Of a stretch of 64,000 bases of DNA, positions 1 through 8,784 are shown piece by piece. The stretch's first letter is position 1, and every line of letters begins with the position of its first letter. This DNA is from Pacificoceanicola sp048553275. Lineage in GTDB: Bacteria > Pseudomonadota > Alphaproteobacteria > Rhodobacterales > Rhodobacteraceae. The stretch covers positions 91,746 through 155,745 of the forward strand of contig NZ_JBLZMW010000013.1 in the NCBI RefSeq assembly GCF_048553275.1. Direction: 5' to 3'. Under the pieces are notes generated by a model. It saw nothing but the letters and a program-made list of their open reading frames with translations, was not told the DNA's origin and did no database searches. A program made the position numbers and the translations under genes.

Positions 1-181
1 TGTGCCGTTCAAAACCATCCCCGTGCGCGTCCACGATACCCGGCAGAACATCAAACCCGGAGAGGTCAACGACCCGCCCACCGTGCTCGCATATCCGCCC
101 GCCACCAAGACTCAGCGGTCCGTCGTCAAAGCCATCCGGACGCAGCACCCGCGCGCCGGTAAGGCAGCATTCAATCGCCAT
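1..181 (-). CDS. phnM: PhnM-like amidohydrolase, N-terminal fragment (runs off window)
   Basis: The minus strand reads an open frame of 60 codons from ATG at 181 to the window edge. It ends in the stretch PGIVDAHGDGFERH, which matches the start of the metal-binding amidohydrolase core of alpha-D-ribose 1-methylphosphonate 5-triphosphate diphosphatase. In the C-P lyase pathway PhnM removes pyrophosphate from the ribosyl-triphosphonate intermediate in the cytoplasm. The upstream hydrolase frame overlaps its start by 11 bases, so the two are probably co-translated. Only the beginning is visible, so a different amidohydrolase cannot be excluded, but the HGDGFERH stretch is characteristic of PhnM. 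Confidence 0.7.
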   Translation of the reverse strand, partial: MAIECCLTGARVLRPDGFDDGPLSLGGGRICEHGGRVVDLSGFDVLPGIVDAHGDGFERH

Positions 182-926
182 CGCACTCTCCGATCAGACA
201 TCCAAGCTGCTCCGCATCCAGCAGGTCGGTCCAGTCCAACCCCGGCTCGAACCGCCCCTCTTCCAGGAACAGCGCCACCTGCGCCATCACCGCAGGCGCC
301 TGCATCATGTAGGTGTGGGTCACCGGCAGCGTGATGTGCCAGTGCATCCCTTCAACCTTGGTCGATTCAACCGAAACCTTGCCATCGTCCAGCCCCGGAA
401 TCAGTGCGGAAAACACCGGATTGAGCGATTGGCTCCCCGCGATCACCCCCAGTTCGAAGTCGACCGGCGGCAGCAATTTGGGCAGGTCCTCCGGCCCGGT
501 GCCAAGCTGCAACCCCGCAGGTCCATTGACCCAGCGAAACAACTCCAGTCCACCAAGCTCGTCGACCAGCTCGCTGCCCTGATTGGGCGGCGCAAGCATG
601 ACCACCCGGCCAAGGCGCGTCGGCCGATGATCCCTCAGCCAGAAGCGCAGCAGGATCCCGCCCATGGAATGCGTGACGAAATGCACGGTTCTGTCGCCGC
701 AGGCTGACACCGCTTCGGGAAGGGTCACATCCGCCAATCGCTGCACCCGCTCTTCGGTTGAAGGATACCCCGGCAACACCGTATGGAAGCCCCGCGCCTC
801 CAGAACCGTCTCCATCAGCAGCAGCGAATACTCACTCCGCGCCAGACCATGCAGCAGAACCACACAATCGGACGCCCGCGCCATCGGCGCGGCAAACAGA
901 AACAAGATAAAGGTCAGGATACGCAT
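171..926 (-). CDS. Exported alpha/beta-hydrolase (lipase-like)
   Basis: A 251-residue protein with a clear signal peptide (residues 1-18, ending ARA-S). The mature part begins with a beta-strand and the oxyanion-hole dipeptide HG (LLHGLAR, about 24-30). The nucleophile elbow is THSMGG with Ser87. A late His in PVTHTY and an Asp in GLDDGKVSV are candidate triad partners. This is the layout of triacylglycerol lipase-like alpha/beta-hydrolases acting on esters in the periplasm or outside the cell; the substrate cannot be read. The stop overlaps the phnM start by 11 bases on the same strand, but a link to phosphonate use is not implied by the protein itself. Confidence 0.8.
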   Translation of the reverse strand: MRILTFILFLFAAPMARASDCVVLLHGLARSEYSLLLMETVLEARGFHTVLPGYPSTEERVQRLADVTLPEAVSACGDRTVHFVTHSMGGILLRFWLRDHRPTRLGRVVMLAPPNQGSELVDELGGLELFRWVNGPAGLQLGTGPEDLPKLLPPVDFELGVIAGSQSLNPVFSALIPGLDDGKVSVESTKVEGMHWHITLPVTHTYMMQAPAVMAQVALFLEEGRFEPGLDWTDLLDAEQLGCLIGECDGD

Positions 927-980
927 GGCGCTGGCATAGCCCGGGACCGCGTCCTAAGAAAGAGGGGAAAGGAAGCCGCC

Positions 981-1421
981 ATGCCCTGCCCCCGCCTCGC
1001 CACGCGCGCCGTCATCCTGCATCAGGGCCAGCTGCTTCTGGTCAATGCCTGGCCCGGAAACGAGAGCATGCTGTGGTGCGCCCCGGGCGGCGGCGTGGAG
1101 CGCGGAACAAGCCTGCCCGACAATCTCGCACGGGAGGTTTTTGAGGAAACCGGTCTGAGAATCGCCGTGGGGCAGCCCTGCCTGGTGAACGAATTCCACG
1201 ATCCCGGCGGGTCTTTCCATCAGGTAGAGCTGTTTTTTCGCTGTACTGTAACCGACGGCACGCTTCGTGACGATTGGCTCGACCCCGAAGGAATCGTGCA
1301 CAAACGCCGTTGGTTCTCGCGCAGCGATGTCGCCGATCTGCATCTGAAACCGGACAGCTTGCGCACCCTGCCATGGCAGGAAGGGGTCCTCTATGATCCG
1401 CTCGAAGCCCTGGTGAAATAA
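981..1421 (+). CDS. NUDIX hydrolase
   Basis: A 146-residue protein starting at ATG 981 (the frame is open further upstream but antisense to the lipase-like gene). The NUDIX fold is evident from APGGGVERGTS followed by NLAREVFEETGL at about residues 34-57. NUDIX enzymes cleave nucleoside diphosphates linked to another moiety using a Mg-bound helix. The first Glu of the consensus GX5EX7REUXEEXGU is Thr here (GGVERGT), while the REVFEE core is intact. Its last 31 bases overlap the end of the converging EamA transporter gene. The substrate is unknown. Confidence 0.78.
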   Translation: MPCPRLATRAVILHQGQLLLVNAWPGNESMLWCAPGGGVERGTSLPDNLAREVFEETGLRIAVGQPCLVNEFHDPGGSFHQVELFFRCTVTDGTLRDDWLDPEGIVHKRRWFSRSDVADLHLKPDSLRTLPWQEGVLYDPLEALVK

Positions 1422-2260
1422 CGCGGCCCCAGAACCGAAAGCGCCACGCCACCAAGGATCACCGCCGCTGCGATAACGAAACGCCCGGTCAATGGCTCGG
1501 AGAGAAAGGCCATACCGCCCGCCATGGCGATCACCGGAACAGTGAGCTGGGCGACCGCGGCAACACTGGCTTCAAGTCTTGGCAGGACGGCGTACCACAG
1601 GGCATAGCCCAACCCGGATGTCAGCGCCCCGGATATCACGGCCAGCAGGAGACCGGCGCCAGAGATCTCCACCCATTCGGAAACCGTGCTGATGCCGCCC
1701 AAGAGCGCAAGCGGTGCGGCGATTGCAAAATTCGCAGCCGTCGACATCAGTGCGTCCTCCGCTTGCCGCCCGGCCAGCGAATAAATCCCCCATCCGATCC
1801 CGGCTACGCCCATGAAAACCGCCGGGCCGAAACCGCTCTTCGGGCTGGCGAGCGTCGGAGAGACGAGCCAAGCCAAACCGGCAAGCGCCAGCGCTGCGCC
1901 GATCCAACGCACCCCGTGCGGGCGATCCCCGCCCAACACCGCGCCAACGAACATCGTGACCTGCACGGTCCCAAACAGAATCAGCGCGCCAAGCCCCGAG
2001 TCCAAGGCCAGGTAGGCGTAGGAAAACCCAAAAATATAGGCCAACAGCCCGATCACGCCGGAGGCGCGCCCCACTCCGGCAAACCGCAGCCTGCCACGCA
2101 GGACCATCGCCAGCAGCAAGAGCGTTGCGGCACCGGCCCACAGACGAATGACCCCGAAGGCCATTGGCGATATCAAGTCGGCCCCAACCGCCGCGCGGTT
2201 CAGAACAGAATTGGCCGCGAAGGCCACCATGACACCCGTGACGAGGGCAAACAATCTCAT
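1391..2260 (-). CDS. EamA/DMT-family transporter
   Basis: A 289-residue integral membrane protein with about ten hydrophobic segments arranged as two EamA repeats, typical of the drug/metabolite transporter superfamily of the inner membrane. I placed the start at ATG 2260, where the sequence MRLFALVTGVMVAFAANSVLNRAAVG begins with the first helix; the longer frame adds a basic, non-hydrophobic leader that looks non-coding. The asparagine in the first helix (AANSVLNR) is common in the family. The transported solute cannot be inferred. The 3' end overlaps the NUDIX gene on the other strand. Confidence 0.8.
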   Translation of the reverse strand: MRLFALVTGVMVAFAANSVLNRAAVGADLISPMAFGVIRLWAGAATLLLLAMVLRGRLRFAGVGRASGVIGLLAYIFGFSYAYLALDSGLGALILFGTVQVTMFVGAVLGGDRPHGVRWIGAALALAGLAWLVSPTLASPKSGFGPAVFMGVAGIGWGIYSLAGRQAEDALMSTAANFAIAAPLALLGGISTVSEWVEISGAGLLLAVISGALTSGLGYALWYAVLPRLEASVAAVAQLTVPVIAMAGGMAFLSEPLTGRFVIAAAVILGGVALSVLGPRYFTRASSGS

Positions 2261-2372
2261 CAGACCTCCAGCATTTCCCTGGCAACGATGCGGCCGAACC
2301 GCCGAAGGCGACCAATGGGACGGTGGGCGGGGCGATGTTGGCGTGAAACGCCGACGAGCGCCGTGCCCGTCC

Positions 2373-5300
2373 TCACGCCACCAGCTTCTCGGCCACCTTG
2401 AGATCAACAGAAACAAGCTGCGACACGCCTTGCTCCTGCATGGTCACGCCAAACAATCGGTCCATCCGCGCCATGGTGACCGCGTGGTGTGTAATGCACA
2501 GGAACCGCGTGTCGGTCCGGCGGCACATTTCATCCAGCATATCGCAGAACCGCGTGACGTTGGCATCGTCCAACGGTGCATCCACCTCGTCCAAAACGCA
2601 GATCGGCGCCGGATTGGCGAGGAAGACCGCAAAGATCAGCGCAAGCGCCGTCAGGGTTTGCTCCCCCCCGGACAAAAGTGAGAGCGCGGAGAGCTTCTTG
2701 CCCGGTGGCTGGCACATGATCTCCAGGCCCGCTTCCAGCGGATCGTCGCTTTCGACCATGACAAGGCTCGCCTCGCCGCCACCGAAAAGATGTGTGAACA
2801 GCATCGAGAAGTTGCTGTTTACCTGCTCGAAGGCCGTCAACAGGCGCTCGCGCCCTTCGCGGTTCAGGCTGGCAATGCCGTTGCGCAGAGTCTTGATCGC
2901 CTCTTCGAGATCCGCTTTCTCAGAGACCAGCTCGTCATGCTCGGTCTGAACCTCTCTGGCGTCCTCCTCCGCCCGCAAGTTGACCGCCCCAAGCGCATCA
3001 CGCTGCCGTTTCAGCCGCGCCACATCACCTTCGAGTTGATCGGCACCGGGCATGGAGTCCGGCGCCATATCCAGCCGCTCCAGAAGCTGCTGCGGCGTGG
3101 TTTCCTGATCCTCGGAGATCCGCTCGGCCGCCGCGGCGACCGTCTCCTGCGCGGCCTCGGCGCGGGCCTGCGCGGCGGCACGGGCTTCCCGGGCCTCACC
3201 GGCCAAACGCTCCGCTTCGCGTTCATTGGCAAGCGCCTCGCGCAGGGCGTGTTCGGCCACGCTCAACGCATCGGTCGCCTCGGCTTTCCGGCTCTCGGCG
3301 GAGTCGATCTGGTATAACAGCTCCTCGCGCTTTTGCGCCAAGTCCGCAGGCGCATCCATCGCCACGGCCAGTTCATCCTCGGTTTGCGCCTTGCGCTCCG
3401 CCAGCTCGCCCGCCCGCTTTTCTGCCGTTTCCAGACGGTGCCGCCATCCCGAGAGGTCCTTTGTCACCTGCTGGGCGCGGCCTTTGCGGGCTTCGCCTTC
3501 GCGGCGCAGCTCGTCATGGGCGGAGCGGCGGGACATCATGGTCATACGCGCCGCCTCGACCGTCATCTTGACGTCTTCGACCTGCGCCCGCGCCTCGTCG
3601 AGATCATCAAGATCCGCGACCGCGCGCTCCGCTTCCAGAAGCTGCGACCGCGCGGTGCCCATTTCATCCTCGAAGCGGCGCACAGACAGGCTCGCGCTCT
3701 CAAGCTTGCTTTCCGCCATATCGCGGTCTGCCTCGGCGCGGTTGAAGGCACGGGTCGCCTGGGTCAAAGCCTGATCCGCTTCGCGCCGGGCGTCGCGGGC
3801 CTCCCGGTCGGCACGGGTCAGTTCAGCGAGCCGCGCCGAAAGCGCCTCATGCGCCGCCTGCGTGCCTTCCAGCCGTGCGGAGGCCTCGGCCATCTCCTGC
3901 TTCAGCGCTTCGAGCCGGTTCAGCTGTTCCAGACGCAAAGCCGCGGCTGACGGCTGGTCCTCGGCCCAGGCCCGGAACCCGTCCCAGCGCCAAAGATCGC
4001 CCTCAAGGCTGACAAGGCGCTGACCGGGCCGCAAAAGCGGCTGCAGCCGGTTGCCTTCATCTGCGGAGACAAGGCCGATCTGCCCCATACGGCGGCTGAG
4101 TACATCCGGCACGGAGACATGATGAGAGAGCGACGTCACGCCATGCGGCAACGGCTGCTCCGTGTCATAGGCGGGCAGGACGGCCCAACCGGTCGGGCCA
4201 TCATCCTCGACCTCCGGCGCGCGCAGATCATCGGCGAGCGCCGCGCCAAGCGCCTTTTCAAAGCCCTGCTGCACCTGAAGCCGGTCGAGAATCTGCCCGC
4301 CTTCTGCCGTGTCACGATCCAACAACCGTGCCAGCGCCGTGACTTCCGCCCGCAAGGCATTGGTCTCCCCTTCGGCCTCGGACCGTTCTGCCCGGGCATC
4401 GGCCTCCCGCGATTGGGTCTCGGCGCGATTGACTTCGGCGTCGGCCAGCACCGCTTCGGCGCGGTCGCACATCTCATGCGCGTATTCCTGACGCTCGCGC
4501 GCCTCATCGGCGGCCGCGGCGCTGCGCTCCAAGGTCTCCTTGGCCTGCGCCACCGTCTCATGTGCCCGCTGCGCGTCGGTCTGAGTGCGGTCCAGCGTTT
4601 TTCGACAATCCGCTAGGTAGCGCTGTGCGGATTGGTGCCGTGCCGCAAGCCGCGCAACGTCTTCTGTCTGCTGGCTCAGGTCGGCTTCGCGCTCCTGCAG
4701 GACCGTCCCCGCTTCGCGTGCCGCCTCGGCCGCCTCGGCAAGCCGGTCATCATAGCCGTCAGCCGCCTTGGCCAGTTCGCGGGCTTCCCATTCAAGCCGT
4801 TCAATCGTTTCGCCAGCGTCCCGGTTGAGGCCCGCCTCACGCTCCATGTCACGTGTCAGCTGCTCCACTCGGGAAGACAGGGTTTCGATGCGGCCGCGGG
4901 CCTGCGTCTCCTGATCGGAGAGCGCATCGCGCTGCACCAGAAGCCGCTGCAACACCGCTCCGGCGATCGCCTCTTCCTCGCGCAGGGGCGGCAAGAGCTC
5001 TTCGCGCGATTGCCGGGCTGTGGCGCCGTCCCGCGCCAGCGCCTCAGCTTTCGCGGCCTGAGCGATCCGGGCCTGCAGCAGCTCCTCGGCCCCTTTTCGG
5101 GCGTCATCCGCCTCGCGCCATCGGCGATATAGCAACATGCCCTCAGCCTGCCGCAGATCCGCGCCGATCGCGCGATACCGCGCGGCCTGCCGCGCCTGAC
5201 GTGCCAGTTGGCCCAGTTGCGAGGCAAGCTGTTCGATGACGTCATCCACCCGCAGCAGGTTGGCCTCGGTATTCTTAAGTTTCAGTTCCGCCTCGTGGCG

Positions 5301-5828
5301 ACGCTGATAGAGACCGCCGATCCCGGCAGCATCCTCAAGCACCTTGCGCCGGTTCTTGGGCTTGGCATTGATCAGCTCACTGATCTGCCCCTGCCGCACC
5401 AGCGCCGGCGAATGCGCCCCGGTGGAGGCGTCGGCAAAGAGCATCTGCACATCACGGGCGCGGGTATCCTTGGAATTCACCTTGTAGGCACTTCCGACAT
5501 CGCGGGTGATGCGGCGAGTAATCTCCAGCTGATCGCTGTCGTTGAATCCGGCCGGAGCAAGGCGATCGGAATTGTCGATGGTCAGGCAGACCTCTGCGAA
5601 ATTGCGGGCGGGGCGCGATGCGGCCCCGGCGAAGATGACATCTTCCATGCCGCCCCCGCGCATCGCCTTTGCCCGGGTCTCGCCCATCACCCAACGCAGC
5701 GCTTCGAGCAGGTTGGATTTTCCGCACCCATTCGGACCGACCACGCCGGTTAACCCCTCCGCGATGACAAGATCGGTCGGGTCGACGAAGCTTTTGAAGC
5801 CAGTCAGTCTGAGTTTATTGAACCGCAT
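2373..5828 (-). CDS. smc: Chromosome segregation protein SMC
   Basis: 1151 residues, normal for a bacterial SMC. The N-terminal ATPase half has the Walker A motif GPNGCGKSN (about 31-39) right after MRFNKLRLTGFKSF. Two long coiled-coil arms flank a hinge at about 500-640. The C-terminal half holds the ABC signature LLSGGEQ and Walker B CVLDEVDAPLDD. SMC dimers with ScpA/ScpB compact and align sister chromosomes. ATG 5828 was chosen because MRFNKLRL is the conserved start of the family; the frame extends 18 codons further upstream without such conservation. A perfect DnaA-box sequence lies about 95 bases upstream. Confidence 0.97.
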   Translation of the reverse strand: MRFNKLRLTGFKSFVDPTDLVIAEGLTGVVGPNGCGKSNLLEALRWVMGETRAKAMRGGGMEDVIFAGAASRPARNFAEVCLTIDNSDRLAPAGFNDSDQLEITRRITRDVGSAYKVNSKDTRARDVQMLFADASTGAHSPALVRQGQISELINAKPKNRRKVLEDAAGIGGLYQRRHEAELKLKNTEANLLRVDDVIEQLASQLGQLARQARQAARYRAIGADLRQAEGMLLYRRWREADDARKGAEELLQARIAQAAKAEALARDGATARQSREELLPPLREEEAIAGAVLQRLLVQRDALSDQETQARGRIETLSSRVEQLTRDMEREAGLNRDAGETIERLEWEARELAKAADGYDDRLAEAAEAAREAGTVLQEREADLSQQTEDVARLAARHQSAQRYLADCRKTLDRTQTDAQRAHETVAQAKETLERSAAAADEARERQEYAHEMCDRAEAVLADAEVNRAETQSREADARAERSEAEGETNALRAEVTALARLLDRDTAEGGQILDRLQVQQGFEKALGAALADDLRAPEVEDDGPTGWAVLPAYDTEQPLPHGVTSLSHHVSVPDVLSRRMGQIGLVSADEGNRLQPLLRPGQRLVSLEGDLWRWDGFRAWAEDQPSAAALRLEQLNRLEALKQEMAEASARLEGTQAAHEALSARLAELTRADREARDARREADQALTQATRAFNRAEADRDMAESKLESASLSVRRFEDEMGTARSQLLEAERAVADLDDLDEARAQVEDVKMTVEAARMTMMSRRSAHDELRREGEARKGRAQQVTKDLSGWRHRLETAEKRAGELAERKAQTEDELAVAMDAPADLAQKREELLYQIDSAESRKAEATDALSVAEHALREALANEREAERLAGEAREARAAAQARAEAAQETVAAAAERISEDQETTPQQLLERLDMAPDSMPGADQLEGDVARLKRQRDALGAVNLRAEEDAREVQTEHDELVSEKADLEEAIKTLRNGIASLNREGRERLLTAFEQVNSNFSMLFTHLFGGGEASLVMVESDDPLEAGLEIMCQPPGKKLSALSLLSGGEQTLTALALIFAVFLANPAPICVLDEVDAPLDDANVTRFCDMLDEMCRRTDTRFLCITHHAVTMARMDRLFGVTMQEQGVSQLVSVDLKVAEKLVA

Positions 5829-5923
5829 GAATGCCGCCCCGATTCCACCAAGGAGTCCGAGTCTGGCGGGCGAAGCAGCCATGAGTCAACGGGCGCAGCA
5901 GCTATATCGGGGATTTTCGCCGC

Positions 5924-5932
5924 TTATCCACA
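5924..5932 (+). promoter_or_regulatory. DnaA-box sequence upstream of smc
   Basis: The nonamer TTATCCACA matches the high-affinity DnaA box exactly. A one-mismatch relative, TTTTCCACA, sits at 5973-5981 in the same orientation. The pair lies between smc and the small lipoprotein gene, in the region expected to hold the smc promoter. A single nonamer can occur by chance, so a regulatory role is only a suggestion. Confidence 0.35.
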
Positions 5933-5966
5933 ATATATTGGTCCGTATCGTCCATATTGCGGTAGC

Positions 5967-6365
5967 TCAGAATTTTCCACATTCCAACGAGCCGGAGTAA
6001 ACCCCGTCCCGCCCCTGCAGCGCATCAATATCACAATACAACATGTGCCTCCGCTTCGGTTTTTTCGGGGGGGTTTCGCCGTTGCAGGACAGCCCGATCA
6101 GCATCATGGTCGGATCGCCCTCTACCCACGCCGCACGGCAGCCGGTTTGAATCTGCGCAGCTATGCCCGCCTTGCGCGCGACGGTTTCGAAGCGCGGCAA
6201 CATTTCGGGGTTCGTGCGCGTCGCTTCGACAAGGTTGTCGCGGATGCGGAGTGTAAATTTTGATCCGCCGTATTCGGTCTTGATCGCCTCAACGCCACGG
6301 AAGCCAGGGCCACCCATCGCACAGGCGGACGTCAACAAGAACACTGTCAGAAAGATGTATCGCAT
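5967..6365 (-). CDS. Small exported protein, probable lipoprotein, unknown function
   Basis: 132 residues from ATG 6365. Residues 1-15 form a signal peptide ending LLTSAC, an imperfect lipobox with the candidate lipidated Cys at 15. The mature part has no motif I recognise; it contains three further cysteines (TGC, LSC, LYC) and a basic PPKKPKRR stretch, so a disulfide-bonded periplasmic domain is plausible. It lies upstream of smc on the same strand with a 138-base gap. Confidence 0.6.
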   Translation of the reverse strand: MRYIFLTVFLLTSACAMGGPGFRGVEAIKTEYGGSKFTLRIRDNLVEATRTNPEMLPRFETVARKAGIAAQIQTGCRAAWVEGDPTMMLIGLSCNGETPPKKPKRRHMLYCDIDALQGRDGVYSGSLECGKF

Positions 6366-6442
6366 AGGGCACCATGGCGGGCACGTGGTTACCAAAGCGT
6401 TAACTCAAGCATTTCCGACACCGGCGCATCTTCCCCCTTTAC

Positions 6443-6483
6443 ATTCCTCTTTTTGAATGCTTTATACATTCACGTTACTGAAT
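6443..6483 (+). promoter_or_regulatory. Tandem ATTC-N8-GAAT inverted repeats (SqrR/BigR-type operator candidate)
   Basis: Two copies of the interrupted palindrome ATTC-N8-GAAT are present: ATTC 6443-6446 with GAAT 6455-6458, and ATTC 6468-6471 with GAAT 6480-6483. They start 25 bases apart, in AT-rich DNA directly before the ribosome binding site and start (6505) of the membrane protein gene. This spacing matches the motif I recall for the persulfide-responsive ArsR-family repressor SqrR of Rhodobacter. Binding by SqrR is an inference. Confidence 0.6.
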
Positions 6484-6504
6484 TTATAATGTCAGGAGGC
6501 CACG

Positions 6505-7716
6505 ATGGCTGCGACACAGACCCGCCCGGCTGATATCTTTTCGCCGATCTACTTCCTTGGCTCGCTTGGGGCCGGAGGGATTTCAGTCTCCTTTTTCATG
6601 TTCTTGATGTTCTGGGTTCCGCACCCCGGGCGCCCTGTCCCGATCTTTGAGGACATTGCAGCGGCGTGGGATAGCGGCGAAACGCCAATGCAGATCGCCA
6701 TAGCCATCGCGATGGCGGGCATCGCTGCCTTTACTTTCCTGAACATCAAATCGCTGCTGTGGAGCCTTTCGGCCTATCGCACCTTCAAGCGTACCGATGC
6801 ATATGCCCGGCTGCGCGCGTCGAACGCGGAATCAACGCTGCTTGCTATGCCGCTGGCCCTTGCAATGAGCGTGAATGCGCTGTTCATCGTCGGGCTTGTC
6901 TTTGTCCCCAGGCTCTGGACCGTGATCGAATTCCTCTTTCCGGCGGCCCTGGGTGCCTTTGGTCTGATCGCGGTGATGGCGTTCCGTTTGATCGGAGCAT
7001 TTCTCGGGCGGGTCTTGTCAAAGGGCGGGATCTTTGACGTGACCGCGCACAATTCCTTCGCACAGCTGACCCCAGCGCTTGCCATCGCAATGATCGCTGT
7101 CGGATTCGCCGCCCCGGCGGCAATGAGTGCCAATCCCGCGACCGTCGCGGCCTCGCTCATTCTTTCTACTTTGCTGGCGATCCTTTCGGTGCTTTATACC
7201 CTGTTCGCCGCCACAACCGCCGTGAGTTCCATGCTGCACTACGGTACAGCACGCGAGGCTGGGCCGACGTTGATGATCATCGTCCCGATCGTCACCGTGC
7301 TTTCGATCCTCATGATGCGTCAAAGCCATGGTCTGCACACCACCTTCGAGGCTCATGGGAACGCAGGTCAGACCATGGTTTTCCTCGCCCGCATGCTGTC
7401 AGTCCAGATCGCCTTTCTCGCTCTCGGGATCGTGGTGCTCCGGGCGCAGGGCTACTTCAAGGATTTCGTGATCGGCTCCAAGACCTCGGCGGGGTCCTAT
7501 GCGCTCGTCTGTCCGTTCGTTGCATTCGCCGTGCTGCTGCAGTTCTTCGTCAACAAGGGGCTCGTCGCGGCAGAGGTGATTGCAAAGTTCGACACCGCCT
7601 ACTGGATCCTGACGGCCGTGGCCATCGCCTCTCAGATGATCGCCATTGCAATTATCTTGCGGCTGAACCGCCAGCACTTTTCCCGCAACACGGCTGTGCC
7701 GATACCAGCCGCCTGA
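6505..7716 (+). CDS. Polytopic inner-membrane protein, possibly TsoY-family
   Basis: 403 residues with roughly ten hydrophobic helices covering most of the length, and short hydrophilic ends. The length and helix number resemble TehA/SLAC1-type anion channels, and the opening residues (SPIYFLGSLGAGGISVSFFMFLM) resemble the family I know as TsoY, but I cannot confirm this by search. A strong Shine-Dalgarno (CAGGAGG) sits 6 bases before ATG 6505. The promoter carries two ATTC-N8-GAAT boxes, which would fit a gene induced by sulfide or persulfide. The gene ends before a bidirectional terminator shared with mipZ. Confidence 0.6.
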   Translation: MAATQTRPADIFSPIYFLGSLGAGGISVSFFMFLMFWVPHPGRPVPIFEDIAAAWDSGETPMQIAIAIAMAGIAAFTFLNIKSLLWSLSAYRTFKRTDAYARLRASNAESTLLAMPLALAMSVNALFIVGLVFVPRLWTVIEFLFPAALGAFGLIAVMAFRLIGAFLGRVLSKGGIFDVTAHNSFAQLTPALAIAMIAVGFAAPAAMSANPATVAASLILSTLLAILSVLYTLFAATTAVSSMLHYGTAREAGPTLMIIVPIVTVLSILMMRQSHGLHTTFEAHGNAGQTMVFLARMLSVQIAFLALGIVVLRAQGYFKDFVIGSKTSAGSYALVCPFVAFAVLLQFFVNKGLVAAEVIAKFDTAYWILTAVAIASQMIAIAIILRLNRQHFSRNTAVPIPAA

Positions 7717-7736
7717 AGGTAAGGTCTGCAAACAAA

Positions 7737-7764
7737 AAAGGTCGGATCCAGCGATCCGACCTTT
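7737..7764. terminator. Bidirectional intrinsic terminator
   Basis: A perfect 12-bp stem (AAAGGTCGGATC / GATCCGACCTTT) with a CAGC loop lies between the convergent membrane-protein gene and mipZ. The A- and T-runs at the stem ends make it usable from both directions. Confidence 0.85.
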
Positions 7765-7782
7765 CGCCGCAATCCCGGCAGA

Positions 7783-8592
7783 TCAAAACCGCACTTCGAC
7801 CCCGGGCAGGTTCAGCGCCTTGATCAGGTCCCGCAATTCCTGGCGCGCCGCGACGTTGGAAATGTTCAACTGTTTGACGCCAACGTCCTTGAGATCGAGC
7901 AGGGTCAGCCCGCGCGGGAACAGTTCACGAAAGACAACACGCTCGGAAAAACCCGGCGCAACGCGAAAGCCGATGCGTTTGGACAGCCGGGCGAGCGCTT
8001 TTTCCATCTTCATCTTGTTGACCATCTGCTGCGCACCCAGACGGTTGCGCACGACGATCCAGTCAATGGGCTTGAGACCTGCTTGAGCGCGCAGCTGCCG
8101 CGCTCCCCAGACCATTTCGGAATAGACCGACGGCCCAAGGATCTTTTCGCTGTCGTTGTCGATGCGGGCGAGTAGATCGAAGTCCACGAAACTGTCGTTC
8201 AGCGGCGTGATCAGCGTATCCGCAAGGGAATGCGCGACCTGGCTAAGCCGGGTGTGAGAGCCGGGGCAATCGATCAGGATGAAGTCCGACTTGGGTTCGA
8301 GATCGGCCACGGCCTTGCTTAGCCGGTGATCGTGAGCGTTCACACCGGGCGCGAGCGTGGCGGGATCGACCTCGGGCAATTCCGCATGATGCGGGCTTGG
8401 CAGATCTATTCCGACATCGGCCAGATGTTTGCGCCGGTTCTCGACGTAGCGGCCCATGGTGCGCTGCCTAAGGTCAAGATCCAGCGTGCCAACACGATAC
8501 CCAAGCCGCGCCAGAGCGGTGGCCACATGCATGGACACGGTAGATTTGCCAGCCCCGCCCTTTTCGTTCCCGACAACGATGATATGTGCCAC
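7783..8592 (-). CDS. mipZ: Division-plane positioning ATPase MipZ
   Basis: 269 residues of the ParA/MinD P-loop family. The deviant Walker A motif KGGAGKST is at residues 10-17, Walker A' follows at DLDLRQRTMGRY, and Walker B at LIDCPGSHTRLS. The length and the DLRQ..RY segment fit MipZ of Caulobacter, which forms a bipolar gradient with ParB and blocks FtsZ assembly near the poles. MipZ replaces Min in many Alphaproteobacteria. It stands alone between two terminators. Confidence 0.93.
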   Translation of the reverse strand: MAHIIVVGNEKGGAGKSTVSMHVATALARLGYRVGTLDLDLRQRTMGRYVENRRKHLADVGIDLPSPHHAELPEVDPATLAPGVNAHDHRLSKAVADLEPKSDFILIDCPGSHTRLSQVAHSLADTLITPLNDSFVDFDLLARIDNDSEKILGPSVYSEMVWGARQLRAQAGLKPIDWIVVRNRLGAQQMVNKMKMEKALARLSKRIGFRVAPGFSERVVFRELFPRGLTLLDLKDVGVKQLNISNVAARQELRDLIKALNLPGVEVRF

Positions 8593-8728
8593 GGCGCGTC
8601 CCTCTGATGCCCCAGATGTTCCGGTGTAGAGCTTCGCTCAAACAGTATCTTGTGTTCGGCGTCAAGAAAAGCAACGTGCTAAACGTCATGAATTACCGTG
8701 GCCCACCTGCCGCAACCAAGAGCCACGA

Positions 8729-8760
8729 AAAAGGCCCGCCGCTTGTGCGCCGGGCCTTTT
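8729..8760 (-). terminator. Intrinsic terminator of the F0 ATP synthase operon
   Basis: The stem AAAAGGCCCG / CGGGCCTTTT, extended inward with one mismatch around a short loop, lies 25 bases past the atpF stop. Read on the minus strand it ends in a run of five T. Confidence 0.85.
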
Positions 8761-8784
8761 CAATCACTGTGACCAGACGATCTG

